Origin: an uncultured Acidimicrobiales bacterium
GTDB taxonomy: Bacteria; Actinomycetota; Acidimicrobiia; Acidimicrobiales; SHLQ01
Direction of reading: 5' to 3'
Assembly (NCBI GenBank): GCA_937969345.1
Contig: CALBVK010000012.1
Coordinates: 1 to 38,950, forward strand
DNA length: 38,950 bases
Numbering within the stretch: position 1 is the first letter of the stretch; each line of letters opens with the position of its first letter. This document shows positions 1-10,057 of this stretch, one piece after another. Below the pieces are notes generated by a model. The model searched no databases. It was not told the origin of the DNA and saw only the letters and a program-made list of their open reading frames with translations. The position numbers and the translations under genes are program-made.

Positions 1-164
1 AGGTGCAACCCGGCATCACCCCACCCGCAGGCAACGTCCAACACCGACGACCCTCGCGCAAGATCACTCAGGTGCTCGGTGACGACCTGCGGCGGACGAA
101 GCTCGTCGGGCGGAGACGCATCCCGGTATCGGGCGTCCCAGCGGTCAGCGTCAGGCGAACTCAT
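1..164 (-). CDS. class I SAM-dependent methyltransferase, N-terminal fragment running off the window edge
   Basis: Reverse complement from ATG at 164 reads MSSPDADRWDARYRDASPPDELRPPQVVTEHLSDLARGSSVLDVACGWGDAGLHL without a stop; VLDVACGWGDAGLHL resembles SAM motif I. Absent from the ORF track because it is open at the edge. Confidence 0.7.
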   Translation of the reverse strand, partial: MSSPDADRWDARYRDASPPDELRPPQVVTEHLSDLARGSSVLDVACGWGDAGLH

Positions 165-189
165 CGGCTGATCCTGCCATGTTCCATCG

Positions 190-1830
190 CTAGACGTCGG
201 TGAGCGGCTTTGCCAGCTTGATGTTGGCCACCGATTCGGGGTCAGCAAGGCCCTCCATGGCCACCGCAAAATCGGGCAGCGAATACACCGCGCCGTCGTC
301 GTTGATCATGATGAACCGGTCGAGCCGTTCGAGGAACGTGCGATCGTGGCTCACCGCAACGACGGTTCCCACAAAGCCATCGAGCGCCTTCTCCAGCACC
401 TCTGACGACTCGACGTCGAGGTTGTCCGTTGGCTCATCGAGCAGCAGCACGTTGTGCCCCTCGAGCTCAAGACACAAGATCTCGAGACGTGCCTTTTGGC
501 CACCCGATAACGTCTCAAACTCTTGTCGGGCGTGGTTTGCCAGGCCATAACGGGCAAGGGCTTTCATCGACCCCTCCTCGTCATGGACTCGCTCCTTGAC
601 GATCTCGACCGCTTCTTGGCCAAGGAAATCGGGTCGATCGTTGACCTGGGTGAACGTACCCACCGAGGTGCGGGGACCGAGGCCGATCGTGCCAACGTCT
701 GCCTCGATTTCGCCTGCGAGCGCTCGGAGCAAGTGGGTCTTTCCCGTACCGTTCGGTCCAATAAGGCCCAACCGTTCGCCGAAGTGCACCTCGTCAGAGA
801 ACGGGAAGAAAAGGTCACCGATCGAGACCTCCACGATATTGAGAACTCGGCGCGCAGAGTCTGCGCCGCGAAGATTTACGTGGATGTTCTCGTCGCGGAC
901 TGGTGGCGGGGGAGGGCCGGCCTTGACGAACTTCTCCCAGCGGGTTTCGGCCGCGTTGGCCTTGGTCGCATTCTTGAAGTTCTGGGCAGCGCGGGTCTTC
1001 ATGATTTTCATATGGGCGTGGAGGCGCCGCTCTTCTTGTTCCCACCGTTTCAACGCATCACCGAGCTGGGCCTGTCGCTTCTCACGAGCTTCGGGGAATG
1101 TTGCATAGGACCCGCCGTGCACCCAGCAGCCAGATCCTTCGAGAACGATAATCTTGGTCGCCACCCGTTCGAGTAACGACCGGTCGTGGCTCACCATGAG
1201 GATCGTGCTCGGGCAGGCCAGGATCTGATCTTCGAGCCATACCCGGGTTGGGATGTCGAGGTAGTTATCTGGCTCGTCGAGCAGGAGCACGTCCACGCCG
1301 GAGTTCAGGAGCAGGTCGAGAACGAGCCGTTTGCGTTCACCGCCGGACAGTTCGCCGACCTTTCGGGTGGTGAAGTCGTCGACCGGTGTCTTGACGCTGC
1401 GCTCCGCTGCGGCAGCCCATTGGGCTTCGAGTTCGTAGCCGCCAAGGTCGCCCCAAGCCGTGATGGCTTCGGCGTAACCCATGCCGTCGTCGCTCCCGTC
1501 GGCCAATGCTGCCTCTGCCGCGACGAGTGCGCGACCAGCGGTGCGTAACTCGGGCAACGCAACCTCGATCAACATGTCTCGTAGCGAGTCGTCGGGACGT
1601 CCCATACCGACGTCCTGGGTCATGGTGAGAAAGCTGCCGCCGATGGCGAACTCTCCACCGTCAGCGTCGATCTCGCCGGTCAGGATGCGCAAGATCGTGC
1701 TCTTGCCGACGCCGTTTGCGCCAACGATTGCAGCGTGGTCGCCCGGTGCGATCCCGAAGGAGATGTCGAAGAACAACGAGTCTGCGCCAGGAGGTGCGTA
1801 GTCGAGATCAGAGATGACGATGCTGCTCAC
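190..1830 (-). CDS. ABC-F family ATP-binding protein
   Basis: Two ABC domains: Walker A GANGVGKST and GPNGTGKTH, signatures LSGGERKR and LSGGQKAR, Walker B VLLLDEP twice, no TM segments. Start taken as GTG at 1830 (VSSIVISDLDYAPPG). Confidence 0.92.
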   Translation of the reverse strand: MSSIVISDLDYAPPGADSLFFDISFGIAPGDHAAIVGANGVGKSTILRILTGEIDADGGEFAIGGSFLTMTQDVGMGRPDDSLRDMLIEVALPELRTAGRALVAAEAALADGSDDGMGYAEAITAWGDLGGYELEAQWAAAAERSVKTPVDDFTTRKVGELSGGERKRLVLDLLLNSGVDVLLLDEPDNYLDIPTRVWLEDQILACPSTILMVSHDRSLLERVATKIIVLEGSGCWVHGGSYATFPEAREKRQAQLGDALKRWEQEERRLHAHMKIMKTRAAQNFKNATKANAAETRWEKFVKAGPPPPPVRDENIHVNLRGADSARRVLNIVEVSIGDLFFPFSDEVHFGERLGLIGPNGTGKTHLLRALAGEIEADVGTIGLGPRTSVGTFTQVNDRPDFLGQEAVEIVKERVHDEEGSMKALARYGLANHARQEFETLSGGQKARLEILCLELEGHNVLLLDEPTDNLDVESSEVLEKALDGFVGTVVAVSHDRTFLERLDRFIMINDDGAVYSLPDFAVAMEGLADPESVANIKLAKPLTDV

Positions 1831-1926
1831 CGGATAAGCCTGCCGTGGGTTTTGAGGAAACCCTGCTATCGACAAGCATTGGCTGATGCGTAGGACGAAC
1901 GGTAAGCCGACCATGACGCGGCGGCA

Positions 1927-2820
1927 ATGAGTCCACGCTTGCTACTCGCAACGGTCGTGCTCATCGCAGCGTTGATCGGTGGCAACTTCTCGAACTTGAA
2001 GTTTGCACTAGACCACACCACGCCGTTTCTGCTCGCGAGTATGAGAACCGTCATCGGTGGCAGCTTTCTCCTCGCTTTTGCGTTCCTGCGCGGCGAACGG
2101 CTGCCAAAGGCACTTGTCGACTATCGCAATATCTTTATGGTCAGTTTCAGCATCACCACGGTGTCGAGCGCGTTGCTCATCTACGGGGTGAACCGGGTGC
2201 CAGCAGGCCTGGCGTCGCTGGTCTCGGCAACATTTCCGCTCTTTACGGCCGTGCTCTCACTGATGCTGCTTGGAACCAAGACCAGCCGAATGGCGACGGT
2301 CGGACTTGCGACCGGGTTCGTCGGTGCCGCTGTTCTCGCGAGCCCATCCCTCGGCGGCAGTTCAACGGCCATTGGAGTGATCACCCTCGTCGTGAGCGCG
2401 ATTGCTTGGGCGTTCGGCACCGTCTACATGAAGTGGAAGGACTTCAGCCACATCTCGCCGATCATGCTCGTTGGAGTACAGCTGATCATGTCTGCGATCG
2501 TGTTGGTGCCCTTTGCGTTGGTCACCGAAGGAACCGCCGAGACGGATTGGTCCGTTGGGTTATTCGTACCGTTGCTCTATGCCGCGATTCCGTCGAACGC
2601 AATCACATTTTCGCTCATGGCCACCGTGGTCAAACAGGCCACACCGACGGTCGCGTCCTCCACCGCCTATCTGATACCGCTGTTTGGGGTGTTCTTCGGC
2701 TGGCTCATTCGAGACGAGGTCTTGGGTGTCGTCGAGGCCATCGGGGGAGCGCTCGTCGTACTCGGCGTCTACATCGTCGTGACCGGGAACGCTCGCGCTG
2801 TCGAGGCCAAGACCGGCTAG
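1927..2820 (+). CDS. DMT superfamily (EamA) transporter
   Basis: About 10 hydrophobic segments; duplicated EamA-like halves. Confidence 0.88.
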   Translation: MSPRLLLATVVLIAALIGGNFSNLKFALDHTTPFLLASMRTVIGGSFLLAFAFLRGERLPKALVDYRNIFMVSFSITTVSSALLIYGVNRVPAGLASLVSATFPLFTAVLSLMLLGTKTSRMATVGLATGFVGAAVLASPSLGGSSTAIGVITLVVSAIAWAFGTVYMKWKDFSHISPIMLVGVQLIMSAIVLVPFALVTEGTAETDWSVGLFVPLLYAAIPSNAITFSLMATVVKQATPTVASSTAYLIPLFGVFFGWLIRDEVLGVVEAIGGALVVLGVYIVVTGNARAVEAKTG

Positions 2821-2841
2821 AGCAGACCCGCCGTATCCGAT

Positions 2842-3291
2842 CTAGCGAACCATCGTTCCGTAACACATGACTTCTGCGAACGGCTTCATACCGCCAACGT
2901 CGGAGGTCTCGAACCGGACGTTGATGATGGCGGTCGCTCCCTGCTGCTGAGCGGCTTCGACCATTCGCAGCTGTGCCTCTCGTCGTGCCCGACTGAGAAC
3001 CCGCTGATACCCCTTGACCTCACCACCCACCAGCTGGCGAAACCCGGCGAGGAACTGCTTGAGATAGCCGGTGCCCATCACGACGTTGCCAGAAATCAAT
3101 TGACCAGCGGTGCCGGAAACTCCAGGCGGCAGGGTCTTGGTGTCGAACAGCGGAAAGTGTCCAGCGGCTGCCTCTCGTCTGTCGAGCTCCTTCTCGTGGC
3201 GTTGTTCGCTGACGACACCGATGACGCTCAAGGTGACGTAAACGGCCGCCATAAAAAGAATGGGCAGCAGCCCGATGAGAACCTCGCTCAT
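2842..3291 (-). CDS. YbjQ/DUF74-like heavy-metal-binding domain protein with N-terminal TM helix
   Basis: LISGNVVMGTGYLKQFLAGFRQLVGGEVKGYQRVLSRARREAQLRMVEAAQQQGATAIINVRFETSDVG is YbjQ-like; N-terminus LIGLLPILFMAAVYVTLSVIGVV is a TM helix. Confidence 0.82.
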   Translation of the reverse strand: MSEVLIGLLPILFMAAVYVTLSVIGVVSEQRHEKELDRREAAAGHFPLFDTKTLPPGVSGTAGQLISGNVVMGTGYLKQFLAGFRQLVGGEVKGYQRVLSRARREAQLRMVEAAQQQGATAIINVRFETSDVGGMKPFAEVMCYGTMVR

Positions 3292-3611
3292 TGGTTTGGT
3301 TGAACGACAACCGCCGTTCCGTAGGCGTAGAGCTCGGCGGCGCCTCCGGCAATCGCTGAGGTCGTAAACCGTACGTTCACGATCGCGTTGGCCTGCATCG
3401 ACATGGCGGTGTTGATCATCCGCTGAGTTGCCTCGTTGCGAGACTCGTTCAACAGTTCCGTGTACCCGGTCAGCTCGCCACCGACGAGGTTCTTGAGCCC
3501 AGCGCCGATATCTCTTCCGAGGTGTTTGGCTCGGATCGTGTTTCCACTCACGAGACCCTTGGCCTCGACAACGGTGTATCCCGGAATCGTCTCAGTGTTA
3601 ACCAGAAGCAT
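3288..3611 (-). CDS. YbjQ family protein (DUF74)
   Basis: MLLVNTETIPGYTVVEAKGLVSGNTIRAKHLGRDIGAGLKNLVGGELTGYTELLNESRNEATQRM...ANAIVNVRFTTS. Stop overlaps the start of the downstream paralog (ATGA). Confidence 0.88.
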   Translation of the reverse strand: MLLVNTETIPGYTVVEAKGLVSGNTIRAKHLGRDIGAGLKNLVGGELTGYTELLNESRNEATQRMINTAMSMQANAIVNVRFTTSAIAGGAAELYAYGTAVVVQPNQ

Positions 3612-3683
3612 GAGCAGACCGTAGTTCACCGACGACCACAAATCCCTTGACCCGAAGTGCACTCCAGGTTGTTAGCTGGCGAC

Positions 3684-4736
3684 ATGAGCATTTCACCAGC
3701 AACTATCGACCCCTACGTCCGAGTCGGCAAGAGTGGCCTTGTGGTCTATCGGGTCGGACTCGGCTCTATGCAATTCGGTTGGTCGGCCGACGAGCAGGCC
3801 TCCTTCGATGTGATGGACACGTACTTCGAGGCGGGCGGTAACTTCATCGACTCCGCCGACTGCTACAGCGCGTGGGCCGGGTCGGAGGGTGGTCCAACGA
3901 ACCCGGGCGGCGTCTCCGAAGAGATCGTTGGCAAGTGGTTGGCAGCACGCGGAGTCCGAGACGACATCGTCGTGGCGACAAAGGTCCGGGCACCGATGGG
4001 TGTGCAATTCGCGGACAATCGAGCGACGATAAAGCAGCGAGAAGGGCTATCGCGCCGATGGATCATGCGAGCGTGCGAGGACAGCATGCGTCGCCTCGGC
4101 GTGGAGCACATCGACCTTTACCAAGCGCATTGGATCGATCCGCTCGTACCGATCGAGGAGACCCTTTCAGCGTTCACCGACCTCGTGCGTCAGGGCAAGG
4201 TGCGCTACCTGGGCGTCTCGAACTTCAGTGCCTGGCGACTGATGCAGGCGCTGTGGGCGATCGACACGAACGGATTCGCTCCGATCGTCAGTATCCAACC
4301 GCACTACAACCTGCTCTCGTCGGTGCGAGCGAATTTCGAACGTGAGCTTGCGCCGGTGTGCACGACCTACGGGATCGGGGTTCTTCCATACAGCCCACTC
4401 GCTGGTGGCATTCTCACCGGAAAGTACCGTCGAGGTCAGGCGTTGCCCAACAGTGTCCGAGCTGGAGAGAACGCCAGTCGACTGTCCGAACAGAACTTCG
4501 ACACGATCGAGACCGTCATCGCAGTCGGCGAACGCACCGGTCTCACGCCAGCTCAGGTAGCTATTGCTTGGAGTCGGGCGCAAGGGTGCGTGAGCTCGCC
4601 GATCGTCGGCGCGAATCGGCCGGATCAGCTGCAATCGGTGCTCGACGGCCTCGACCACACGTTGGCACCTGACGACATTGCTGAGCTAGACGAAGTGAGT
4701 GATTGGGAACGGTCCCGCACGGACAGCGAAGCGTGA
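3684..4736 (+). CDS. aldo/keto reductase
   Basis: [51 protein letters not shown] motifs. Confidence 0.92.
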   Translation: MSISPATIDPYVRVGKSGLVVYRVGLGSMQFGWSADEQASFDVMDTYFEAGGNFIDSADCYSAWAGSEGGPTNPGGVSEEIVGKWLAARGVRDDIVVATKVRAPMGVQFADNRATIKQREGLSRRWIMRACEDSMRRLGVEHIDLYQAHWIDPLVPIEETLSAFTDLVRQGKVRYLGVSNFSAWRLMQALWAIDTNGFAPIVSIQPHYNLLSSVRANFERELAPVCTTYGIGVLPYSPLAGGILTGKYRRGQALPNSVRAGENASRLSEQNFDTIETVIAVGERTGLTPAQVAIAWSRAQGCVSSPIVGANRPDQLQSVLDGLDHTLAPDDIAELDEVSDWERSRTDSEA

Positions 4737-4748
4737 GGCGAGGTCGAG

Positions 4749-5189
4749 ATGACGAACGAATTTCTCACTCCAGCAGAGATGGCGGCCGCGTGCAGCGTGA
4801 GCGTGGACACGCTTCGCTACTACGAGCGAGAGGGGCTGCTCGACGACATTGCCCGAACCAGCGGTGGCCAAAGGCAGTACTCGAGCAACGACGTCGCATG
4901 GGTGCAAGTACTGCGCTGCCTGCGGGCGACCGCGATGCCGATTCGGGAAATGCGAGCGTTCGCGGAGCTCGTTCGAGAGGGTGAGGCGGCGTTGGCCGAC
5001 CGTCTTGACCTGCTTGCCAACCACCGCAAGCGAATCGTCGATCAGGTCGCTGTACTGCACGATGCTCTCGAACTCGTCGACCACAAGATCGAGGCATACA
5101 CGGCCGTACTGGCCGGGACACCCAAGGTCGAGAATGCGGGTCAGACAAGAAATCCGACGCTCGACGGCAAGGGGATTCGAGCGAGCTAG
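4749..5189 (+). CDS. MerR family transcriptional regulator
   Basis: MAAACSVSVDTLRYYEREGLLDDIARTSGGQRQYS...VLRCLRATAMPIREMRAFAELVREG. Confidence 0.93.
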   Translation: MTNEFLTPAEMAAACSVSVDTLRYYEREGLLDDIARTSGGQRQYSSNDVAWVQVLRCLRATAMPIREMRAFAELVREGEAALADRLDLLANHRKRIVDQVAVLHDALELVDHKIEAYTAVLAGTPKVENAGQTRNPTLDGKGIRAS

Positions 5190-5224
5190 AGGACTCGTGG
5201 TCGGCCGTGGCCTAGGGTCGGGGC

Positions 5225-5881
5225 ATGAAGCTCACCTGGGATTTGCCGCTCGATGCCGACGGCATCGCGGGTGAACTCGACGACGGGACGCCCTTTGTGG
5301 TGCGTCCGATTCGTGCGAGCGACGGCCCCGCGTTGGCGACCGCCTTTGAGCGTATGTCCGCACGCTCGAGGTACTTGCGCTTCTTCTCAGTACGGGCCCG
5401 CCTAGGGGCAGAACTCACCGAGCAGCTCACCGACATCGACCACGATGGGCATCGTGCGTGGGTCGTGGCTGATCCGACACAACCTTCCGAGGTCGGCAGT
5501 GACGAAGGGCTTGGCATTGCGGTGGCGCGCCTGATCGATGTCGACGGTGAGCCAGGGGTTGCCGAAGCGGCGCTGGTGGTTACCGACGAATACCAAGGTC
5601 GGGGCTTTGGGCGTCTTCTACTCGAATTGCTTGTTGGCACGGCCCGCGATGTCGGGATTGAGTTCATTCGGTTCGAGATTCTGTACGAGAACCGGGGGAT
5701 GCGAGGTTTGTTATCGGGCATGAAGGCCGAGAAGAACGACGCCCTCAGCGACCGGGAAGTCCTCGTGTATGACCTGCCGATCGAACACGATGATGATCGC
5801 GATGGCGTTGCGCTCGGGGCGCTGTATGAGATCTTGCGCTTCATCGCGCAGTCCGAGACCAGACTTTCCGACCAGGAGTAG
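5225..5881 (+). CDS. GNAT family N-acetyltransferase
   Basis: VRPIRASDGPALATAFERMSARSRYLRFF...ALVVTDEYQGRGFGRLLLELLVGTARDVG; acetyl-CoA loop QGRGFGRLL. Confidence 0.88.
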   Translation: MKLTWDLPLDADGIAGELDDGTPFVVRPIRASDGPALATAFERMSARSRYLRFFSVRARLGAELTEQLTDIDHDGHRAWVVADPTQPSEVGSDEGLGIAVARLIDVDGEPGVAEAALVVTDEYQGRGFGRLLLELLVGTARDVGIEFIRFEILYENRGMRGLLSGMKAEKNDALSDREVLVYDLPIEHDDDRDGVALGALYEILRFIAQSETRLSDQE

Positions 5882-5970
5882 ATCATCGGTCTGGGGTCCC
5901 GCGGAGACTCACAGACAACTCTTCGAGAGCTCACAGAGATTCCACAGTCACCGTCTGCATAGTCGTCGGT

Positions 5971-7209
5971 ATGAATAGTCCAAGCGCTCTCAAACCCATC
6001 CGATTCGCCGTGGTCGCCTGCACGATGCTGGTCGCTTCAGCATGTGGGTCATCGAGTCCCGACGTCGTCGGTGACGCGAGTGATACCACCGCTGTCGCCG
6101 CAGCTGGCTCTGACGACGGAACCGCGAGCACGACCACGGCCGCTGCTGGTTCTGATGATGAGACGGCGAGCTCGACCACGGCCGCTGCTAGTTCTGATGA
6201 TGAGACGGCGAGCACGACCACGACCGCTGCTGGTTCCGATGATGAGACGGCGAGCACGACCACGACCGCAACGGTTGCGTCAGATGATTGTGGAGAGGTT
6301 GCCGCGCTGTTCGTGACGCGAGGATCGGCCAACGATGATCTTGACGATCCTGAGGTCGCTGCTTCGTGCGACGGAACGGACATCGTCATTACCAGCAACG
6401 GCATACCCGACTTCACCTACATCGGGACGAGTCCGGGTGCTCCGGGGGCGCGTGAGCATGTCTTCACCATTCCGGCAACACCGACCCTCGCTGACGATGT
6501 GACGGCGGTTCCGTACATTGGCGTAGCTGCCGTGACGCTAAGCGGCATTCCGATCTTTGGGCCGACCGAGGGCACCGGTGGAGATGTCGATTCGCTGCCG
6601 GGAATCGTGTCAGCCTGTGGCAGCCACAACGGGCCGAGCGGATTTCACACACACAAGATCCTCGCGAGCTCAGAGACGGACTGCTTCTTCACTCCAGAGG
6701 AAGTCGCTGAGGCTCCCCAGCTTGCTGGCTACGCCCTCGATGGCTTCCCGATCTACACCGGTATCGACCAGTACACGTCGTCGTGGGAGCTGACCGATGA
6801 GTCGTTGTTCGCAACTGACACCTGGGCGGCACATACATATGTTGAGGGGTCGGGTGATCTCGATGAATGCAACGGACGTACCGATGCTGATGGGAACTAT
6901 GCCTACTACACCACCGAGGGCTTTCCGTACGTCCTTGGTTGCTTCGCAGGCATCGTCGACCTCGACTCAGCCGGCGGTGGCGGGGGCGGCGGTGGCGGAG
7001 GCGCTACCGGCGGCGATGATGCCGATCGCCCGGAACGGCCCGAGGGTGACGCAGGTGCTGAGCGTCCAGAACCGCCCGAAGGTGAAGCAGGTGCCGAGCG
7101 TCCTGAACGTCCAGATCGCCCAGAGCCGCCGGAAGGTGAAGCAGGTGCCGACCGTCCAGAGCCGCCGGAAGGCGAACCGGGTGTCGAGCCCGCCGACGAG
7201 GACTCATGA
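5971..7209 (+). CDS. YHYH domain-containing secreted lipoprotein-like protein
   Basis: Signal plus lipobox-like VACTMLVASACGSS; CGSHNGPSGFHTHKI, YALDGFPIYTGID, LDECNGRTDADGNYAYYTTEGFPYVLGCFAG are YHYH-family motifs; low-complexity S/T/D/E linker and P/E-rich tail. Confidence 0.83.
   Translation: MNSPSALKPIRFAVVACTMLVASACGSSSPDVVGDASDTTAVAAAGSDDGTASTTTAAAGSDDETASSTTAAASSDDETASTTTTAAGSDDETASTTTTATVASDDCGEVAALFVTRGSANDDLDDPEVAASCDGTDIVITSNGIPDFTYIGTSPGAPGAREHVFTIPATPTLADDVTAVPYIGVAAVTLSGIPIFGPTEGTGGDVDSLPGIVSACGSHNGPSGFHTHKILASSETDCFFTPEEVAEAPQLAGYALDGFPIYTGIDQYTSSWELTDESLFATDTWAAHTYVEGSGDLDECNGRTDADGNYAYYTTEGFPYVLGCFAGIVDLDSAGGGGGGGGGGATGGDDADRPERPEGDAGAERPEPPEGEAGAERPERPDRPEPPEGEAGADRPEPPEGEPGVEPADEDS
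6103..6270 (+). repeat. 4 tandem copies of a 42-nt coding repeat (14-aa unit, approx. AGSDDETASTTTAA)
   Basis: Copies at 6103-6144, 6145-6186, 6187-6228, 6229-6270 differ by a few substitutions. Confidence 0.9.
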
Positions 7210-7820
7210 CGAGTGAGGTACTGCCTCGGCGCAGCGTTCTTCTTGGAGCTGGGTTTGGGGCGACCGGTCTCGCCGGTGGGTATCTTCTTGCCGGCTCGAG
7301 GTCGGCCGAGGCCGACCAACCAACGGCAGCAGACATTGGGTTCTGCAAGGACATGAGCAGCCATCATGTGCAGGCGGTCGCCATGTGTCAGCGCGTGCTC
7401 GGCGGGAACACTGGAGACCCGGTGCAGGCAGCGGCGACCGAGGTGTTGCAGACGCAGGCGATCGAAATCGGCATGATGCGTGCCTGGCTGGCCGATTGGG
7501 GCGAGTCGACCAATGCGCCAGAGCTGGTTATGGGCTGGATGGGTATGAACGATGGCGCGGGGATGCCGTTGGCGATGATGCCCGGACTGGCGAGCGACGA
7601 GCAGATGCGGCAGCTCGCGCTCGCCGAAGGTACCGATGCTGGCCGGCTATGGATTGAGCTCATGCAAGCCCATCATGTTGGCGGTGTCGCTATGGCCAAC
7701 GCGGCAATCGAGCTGGCGAGTGCGGAGAAGGTCATCCGGCTGGCTCAGGTTCAGGCACAAGTCCAGGCCTACGAGATCGAGCAGTACGACCTGCTCCTCG
7801 CCACCGACTATTCGTCATAA
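7206..7820 (+). CDS. DUF305 domain-containing protein with putative Tat signal
   Basis: DIGFCKDMSSHHVQAVAMCQRVL...LWIELMQAHHVGGVAMANAAIELA; N-terminal PRRSVLLGAGFGATGLAGGYLLAG; ATGA overlap with upstream gene. Confidence 0.88.
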   Translation: MTSEVLPRRSVLLGAGFGATGLAGGYLLAGSRSAEADQPTAADIGFCKDMSSHHVQAVAMCQRVLGGNTGDPVQAAATEVLQTQAIEIGMMRAWLADWGESTNAPELVMGWMGMNDGAGMPLAMMPGLASDEQMRQLALAEGTDAGRLWIELMQAHHVGGVAMANAAIELASAEKVIRLAQVQAQVQAYEIEQYDLLLATDYSS

Positions 7821-7843
7821 TCGAGCCCCGAGAACTCGACCGG

Positions 7844-9436
7844 CTAGTGGCTGATTGGGTCCGAAGCGTCGACGTTCATCTCATGAGACTTCGCCTCAGA
7901 GCGCTCGCGCGCCCGCATTGCCTTGTCCTCATATACCAACAGGTCAGCCTCGCTCATGAGGCCAGCGAGTTCATGAGGGCCGTCTGCCTTGACGAGTCCC
8001 ATGCTGAAGCCCAGCTCGACTCGTTCGTCACCGTGATCGATAGACGAGCAGCGCAGGGAGTCGAGCTCCGCGTGCAGCGCATCGCAGCGTAGATCTTCGG
8101 CTCCATGAGCGGTTACAAGAAACTCGTCACCACCTAGTCGAATCACACTCACTTCTTTGGCTCCAGCGTGCTCGAGTCGATCCGCAATGCTCTGCAGTCC
8201 GGAGGCGACCGCAACGAGTACTGCGTCGCCAACGGCATGGCCAAGGGCATCGTTGACCATCTTGAACTTGTCGAGGTCGATCATGGCGAGGAGGTGCCGA
8301 TCGAATCGGGCATCAAGAGACAGCGCCCGCGTTCGTTCGTTGAGTTCGAAACGATTGCCAACACCAGTAAGCGGGTCGCGTGCGGCCATCTCGGCGCGGT
8401 CTCGCGCCGTCTTGCCGGCTCGCGAGATGATCCAGATTCCGAGCACGAAGCTCGCAAAGGCGAGCACGCCCGCAATGGCCGAAGAGGTGAGAAGCGCGCC
8501 TCGTTGCGACTCGCGATCGTCAAACGCAGCGAGTAGTGCGGCGTGCTCTTCGGCGAAGAGTTCGTCGACGACGTTGACGAGCTGTAGCTGAAGCTCATCA
8601 GCGGCGGCCAGCATCGCTGGTAGCTCAAATGGCGGAGTGTCATCGCCGTCTCCGAGCTCTCGCATCCACGCGTCGTAGCTCACGAGGTCGCTGGAGGCAA
8701 CGAGCTCGTTCAGGAGAGACGTTTGCGCGGGAAACAGCTCCTTCGCGTCGTCGATCTCAATCCAGATCGATCCGTCGAGAGGGATTGTCGGGTCAACTCC
8801 GAACCAGCCCCCCTCAGTACGCACCACATCGCCCATCGCCCGAATGAACGGAAGAGTTGAGGGTTCTACGGGTCGGTCGGACACGAGGACATCGGCACCG
8901 ACACCTTCGACGACCGTATGAAGCGGAAGTGCACTTACAAAGCTGAGCTGTTGAATCGCCTCTCTACGGTTCGTCACAATTCCGTTGGCTCCGCCGTAGC
9001 GTGAGGTCTCTTCGGCAAGTTCGAAGAGGTCGCTCAGGTCTGCGGCGAGTGGGTCCTTAAGAAGACCATCCGGAAGGTCCTCGAGTATGGCTTCGGCGGC
9101 TTCTGCGATCAGGCCTTCGCCCGCAGAAAGTTCTGTGACGGTGGTTTCAGCGTCGCGCAGCTCGTCGGCAGCGGCGGACAGACGGGCGCTACGGTCCCCG
9201 TCGATTCCGAGCCCGTCGTACATTCGCAGTGCGATGACCTCGAGGGACGCAAGTTCGAGCGTCCGCCGAACTTCCATGAGCTCGTCCTCGGCAACTACCG
9301 CAGCGCGCTGTTCGTCGCTGACCGTGTCATTGTTTGCTAGCCCGACGAGCATGACCGTCAGGCCAACCATCGCAAAAGAAATGATGATTGCGAAATACCC
9401 AACGAGTGGTTGATCAGCGCTGGGTGAGACAGCCAT
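7844..9436 (-). CDS. membrane-bound GGDEF-domain protein (putative diguanylate cyclase)
   Basis: RDPLTGVGNRFELNER...MIDLDKFKMVNDALGHAVGDAVLVAVA...RLGGDEFLV; N-terminal and mid-protein TM helices flanking a helical extracytoplasmic region. Confidence 0.93.
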   Translation of the reverse strand: MAVSPSADQPLVGYFAIIISFAMVGLTVMLVGLANNDTVSDEQRAAVVAEDELMEVRRTLELASLEVIALRMYDGLGIDGDRSARLSAAADELRDAETTVTELSAGEGLIAEAAEAILEDLPDGLLKDPLAADLSDLFELAEETSRYGGANGIVTNRREAIQQLSFVSALPLHTVVEGVGADVLVSDRPVEPSTLPFIRAMGDVVRTEGGWFGVDPTIPLDGSIWIEIDDAKELFPAQTSLLNELVASSDLVSYDAWMRELGDGDDTPPFELPAMLAAADELQLQLVNVVDELFAEEHAALLAAFDDRESQRGALLTSSAIAGVLAFASFVLGIWIISRAGKTARDRAEMAARDPLTGVGNRFELNERTRALSLDARFDRHLLAMIDLDKFKMVNDALGHAVGDAVLVAVASGLQSIADRLEHAGAKEVSVIRLGGDEFLVTAHGAEDLRCDALHAELDSLRCSSIDHGDERVELGFSMGLVKADGPHELAGLMSEADLLVYEDKAMRARERSEAKSHEMNVDASDPISH

Positions 9437-9562
9437 GCAGGCTCCATCGGCGCGCCGGAGCGCACGCTAAAGCGGCGCGTCGGGCCGCGGTTGATTTTGT
9501 CAGGTCGCGCTGGCTGCTCGCCGCAACGGCATCTTTCCTCGCGTCTACGGCACGGCCGACCT

Positions 9563-10057
9563 CTAGAGCGTTGCTGTTGCGTCGACCGTGATGTTGAGCT
9601 CGGGTGCAATGACGAACGATGGCAGCTTGTCGATGCCGAGATCGTTGCGGTCGACCGTGGCAGTTGCGGTGAACGTGGCGGATTCGTCGCCGATGTTGAG
9701 ACGCGATATCGCAAAGGTGATGGGCGCGTTGCGTCCCTTGATTCCGACCGTGCCGGGAATCTGCTGAGTGCCGTTGTTTGCCTCCGCGGAGAAGGAGATC
9801 GTCGGATGTTCAGCTGCATTGACGAAGTCAGCACTCACGACGTGGTCGTTGCGCTTGGAGTTCGGACTTGTATAGCTCGCTGCGTCGACGCTGACCTCGA
9901 CGGCAGAGACCGCACCGTCGACAACCGCGATGCTGCCGTTCAAAACGGTCAGGGTCGCGGGGACGGTGATGGCCTTCATTTTCTTGACGGTGACCGTGAC
10001 CGTCGTGGCGGTGGGATCGATGGCCCAGGTTCCGTTTGGAAGGGTGGTGGTGTTCAT
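9563..10057 (-). CDS. YceI family protein
   Basis: MNTTTLPNGTWAIDPTATTVTVTVKKMKAITVPATLTVLNGSIAV...ASYTSPNSKRNDHVVSADFVNAAEHPTISFSAE. Start overlaps pirin stop (ATGA). Confidence 0.88.
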   Translation of the reverse strand: MNTTTLPNGTWAIDPTATTVTVTVKKMKAITVPATLTVLNGSIAVVDGAVSAVEVSVDAASYTSPNSKRNDHVVSADFVNAAEHPTISFSAEANNGTQQIPGTVGIKGRNAPITFAISRLNIGDESATFTATATVDRNDLGIDKLPSFVIAPELNITVDATATL

